Shown: positions 5,736-6,558 of the stretch, one piece after another | How the letters are laid out: the number at the start of each line of letters is the position of its first letter | Position numbering within the stretch: the first letter of the stretch is position 1 | Assembly: GCF_018373095.1 (NCBI RefSeq) | Contig: NZ_JAHAHT010000098.1 | Span: 1-6,558, forward strand | Length of the DNA: 6,558 bases | Source: Haemophilus parahaemolyticus | Lineage (GTDB): Bacteria; Pseudomonadota; Gammaproteobacteria; Enterobacterales; Pasteurellaceae | Direction of reading: 5' to 3' | Program-made: the position numbers and the translations under genes | The notes under the pieces: generated by a model | What the model was told of the DNA's origin: nothing | Database searches by the model: none | The model's input: only the letters and a program-made list of their open reading frames with translations

Positions 5736-6558
5736 TTAAATAATCTCATCAACGGCTTTACCCGCTAATGCTTTTTGAATTGATAAATTCATTCGTTTTG
5801 CTGCGAATGCTTGGGTAGCATGGTCAAGTTCTTTAATCCCTTGGGCAATCGCTGCTCTATCTGAACCTTGTTTTAAATCAATCAACTTTTGAATTTCCGC
5901 TTCGATCTCTTTAAATTCTTCAACAGAAAGCACTTCTGAGCCATCTTCTTGGAGAGCTGAAATCACGGTATCAATCACACGATCAGCTTCTACACGTTGC
6001 TCTGCAAGCTGGCGGGCTTCCATATCTTCTTTGGCATTTGCCATTGAAGACTTGATCATCTGGGTCACTTCTTCATCGGTTAAGCCATAAGATGGTTTGA
6101 TCTGAATCGAAGCCTGCACTTTGGTCGATTTTTCCATTGCTGTTACGCTCAACAAACCATCAGCATCGACTTGATAAGTCACACGAATAGTTGCCGCACC
6201 TGCTACCATCGGAGGAATGCCACGTAAGGTAAAGCGACCGAGTGAACGGCAATCTTCCACCAATTCACGCTCGCCTTGTAGAATATGAACCGACATCGCT
6301 GTTTGCCCATCTTTAGCGGTAGTAAACTCTTGGGCTCGTGCCACAGGAATAGTGGTATTCCGTGGAATGATTTTTTCCACTAAACCGCCCATGGTTTCAA
6401 TACCAAGCGAAAGAGGCACAACGTCTAACAATAACATATCCGCGTCAGGCTTATTGCCGACCAAAATATCCGCTTGAATGGCTGCACCAAGGGCAACCAC
6501 TTTATCTGGATCAATCGAGGTTAATGGCGTTTTACCGAAAAATTCGCCTACTTGTTCA
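5736..6558 (-). CDS. hscA: Fe-S protein assembly chaperone HscA, C-terminal part
   Basis: HscA is the Hsp70-class ATPase that, with HscB, acts on the IscU scaffold to promote Fe-S cluster transfer. The window holds the last 273 codons of a protein normally about 616 residues long; the frame stays open to the right edge, so the gene is cut by the window rather than broken. The first visible residues, EQVGEFFGKTPLTSIDPDKVVALGAAIQ, are split here as the end of the nucleotide-binding domain (VGEFFGKTP, then DPDKVVALGAAIQADIL). The substrate-binding beta domain follows, with DVVPLSLGIETMGG, NTTIPVARAQEFTT and CRSLGRFTLRGIPP. The helical lid begins near KPSYGLTDEEV. CRSLGRFTLRGIPP and the linker-adjacent DVVPLSLG favour HscA over DnaK. 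The next gene, fdx, begins 11 nt downstream. Confidence 0.96.
   Translation of the reverse strand, partial: EQVGEFFGKTPLTSIDPDKVVALGAAIQADILVGNKPDADMLLLDVVPLSLGIETMGGLVEKIIPRNTTIPVARAQEFTTAKDGQTAMSVHILQGERELVEDCRSLGRFTLRGIPPMVAGAATIRVTYQVDADGLLSVTAMEKSTKVQASIQIKPSYGLTDEEVTQMIKSSMANAKEDMEARQLAEQRVEADRVIDTVISALQEDGSEVLSVEEFKEIEAEIQKLIDLKQGSDRAAIAQGIKELDHATQAFAAKRMNLSIQKALAGKAVDEII

Noticed and set aside
5421..5768. A 115-codon plus-strand reading frame across fdx and the hscA end.
   Set aside because: It is antisense to fdx, whose cluster ligands and full length are clear. The plus-strand translation resembles no family I know.

Overview
The window looks like a Pasteurellaceae chromosome of the Actinobacillus pleuropneumoniae-type clade. 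It carries at least five exact copies of the 9-mer ACAAGCGGT or its complement, the core of the Apl-type DNA-uptake signal, and I found none of the Haemophilus-type AAGTGCGGT. The proteins closely resemble gammaproteobacterial Isc and MukBEF components. Every gene I can support is on the minus strand, so transcription runs from high to low coordinates.

Right part (about 5140-6558): the distal end of an isc operon. It holds the C-terminal 273 residues of hscA (cut by the window edge), complete fdx and complete iscX, all tightly coupled. It closes with a strong terminator built from two inverted copies of the uptake signal. Together these act in Fe-S cluster assembly: the HscA chaperone works on the IscU scaffold, Fdx supplies electrons, and IscX modulates IscS.

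Middle (about 2887-5130): an intergenic region with a plausible minus-strand promoter, followed by complete mukF and complete mukE, the kleisin and accessory winged-helix subunits of the MukBEF condensin.

Left part (1-2887) is the unusual section. A two-gene cassette sits exactly between mukE and mukB: a 73-residue protein I do not recognise (putative antitoxin), then a 235-residue zeta-toxin-family kinase. It starts with a TAATG overlap with mukE and ends 13 nt before mukB, so both genes should be co-transcribed with the condensin genes. TAATG also occurs at the mukB start, and removing the DNA between the two copies would restore a direct mukE-mukB stop/start overlap. mukB begins normally, with its Walker A motif and the first coiled-coil half, but mukB-like sequence stops after about 612 residues. 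It is followed by four foreign codons, a stop and a minus-strand intrinsic terminator. About 60% of MukB is therefore missing from this window: the distal coiled coil, hinge, and the C-terminal head with ABC signature and Walker B. An insertion, rearrangement or assembly junction near position 100 is the likely cause.

The most interesting point is a zeta-type toxin-antitoxin module wired into a mukFEB operon whose ATPase gene is interrupted.
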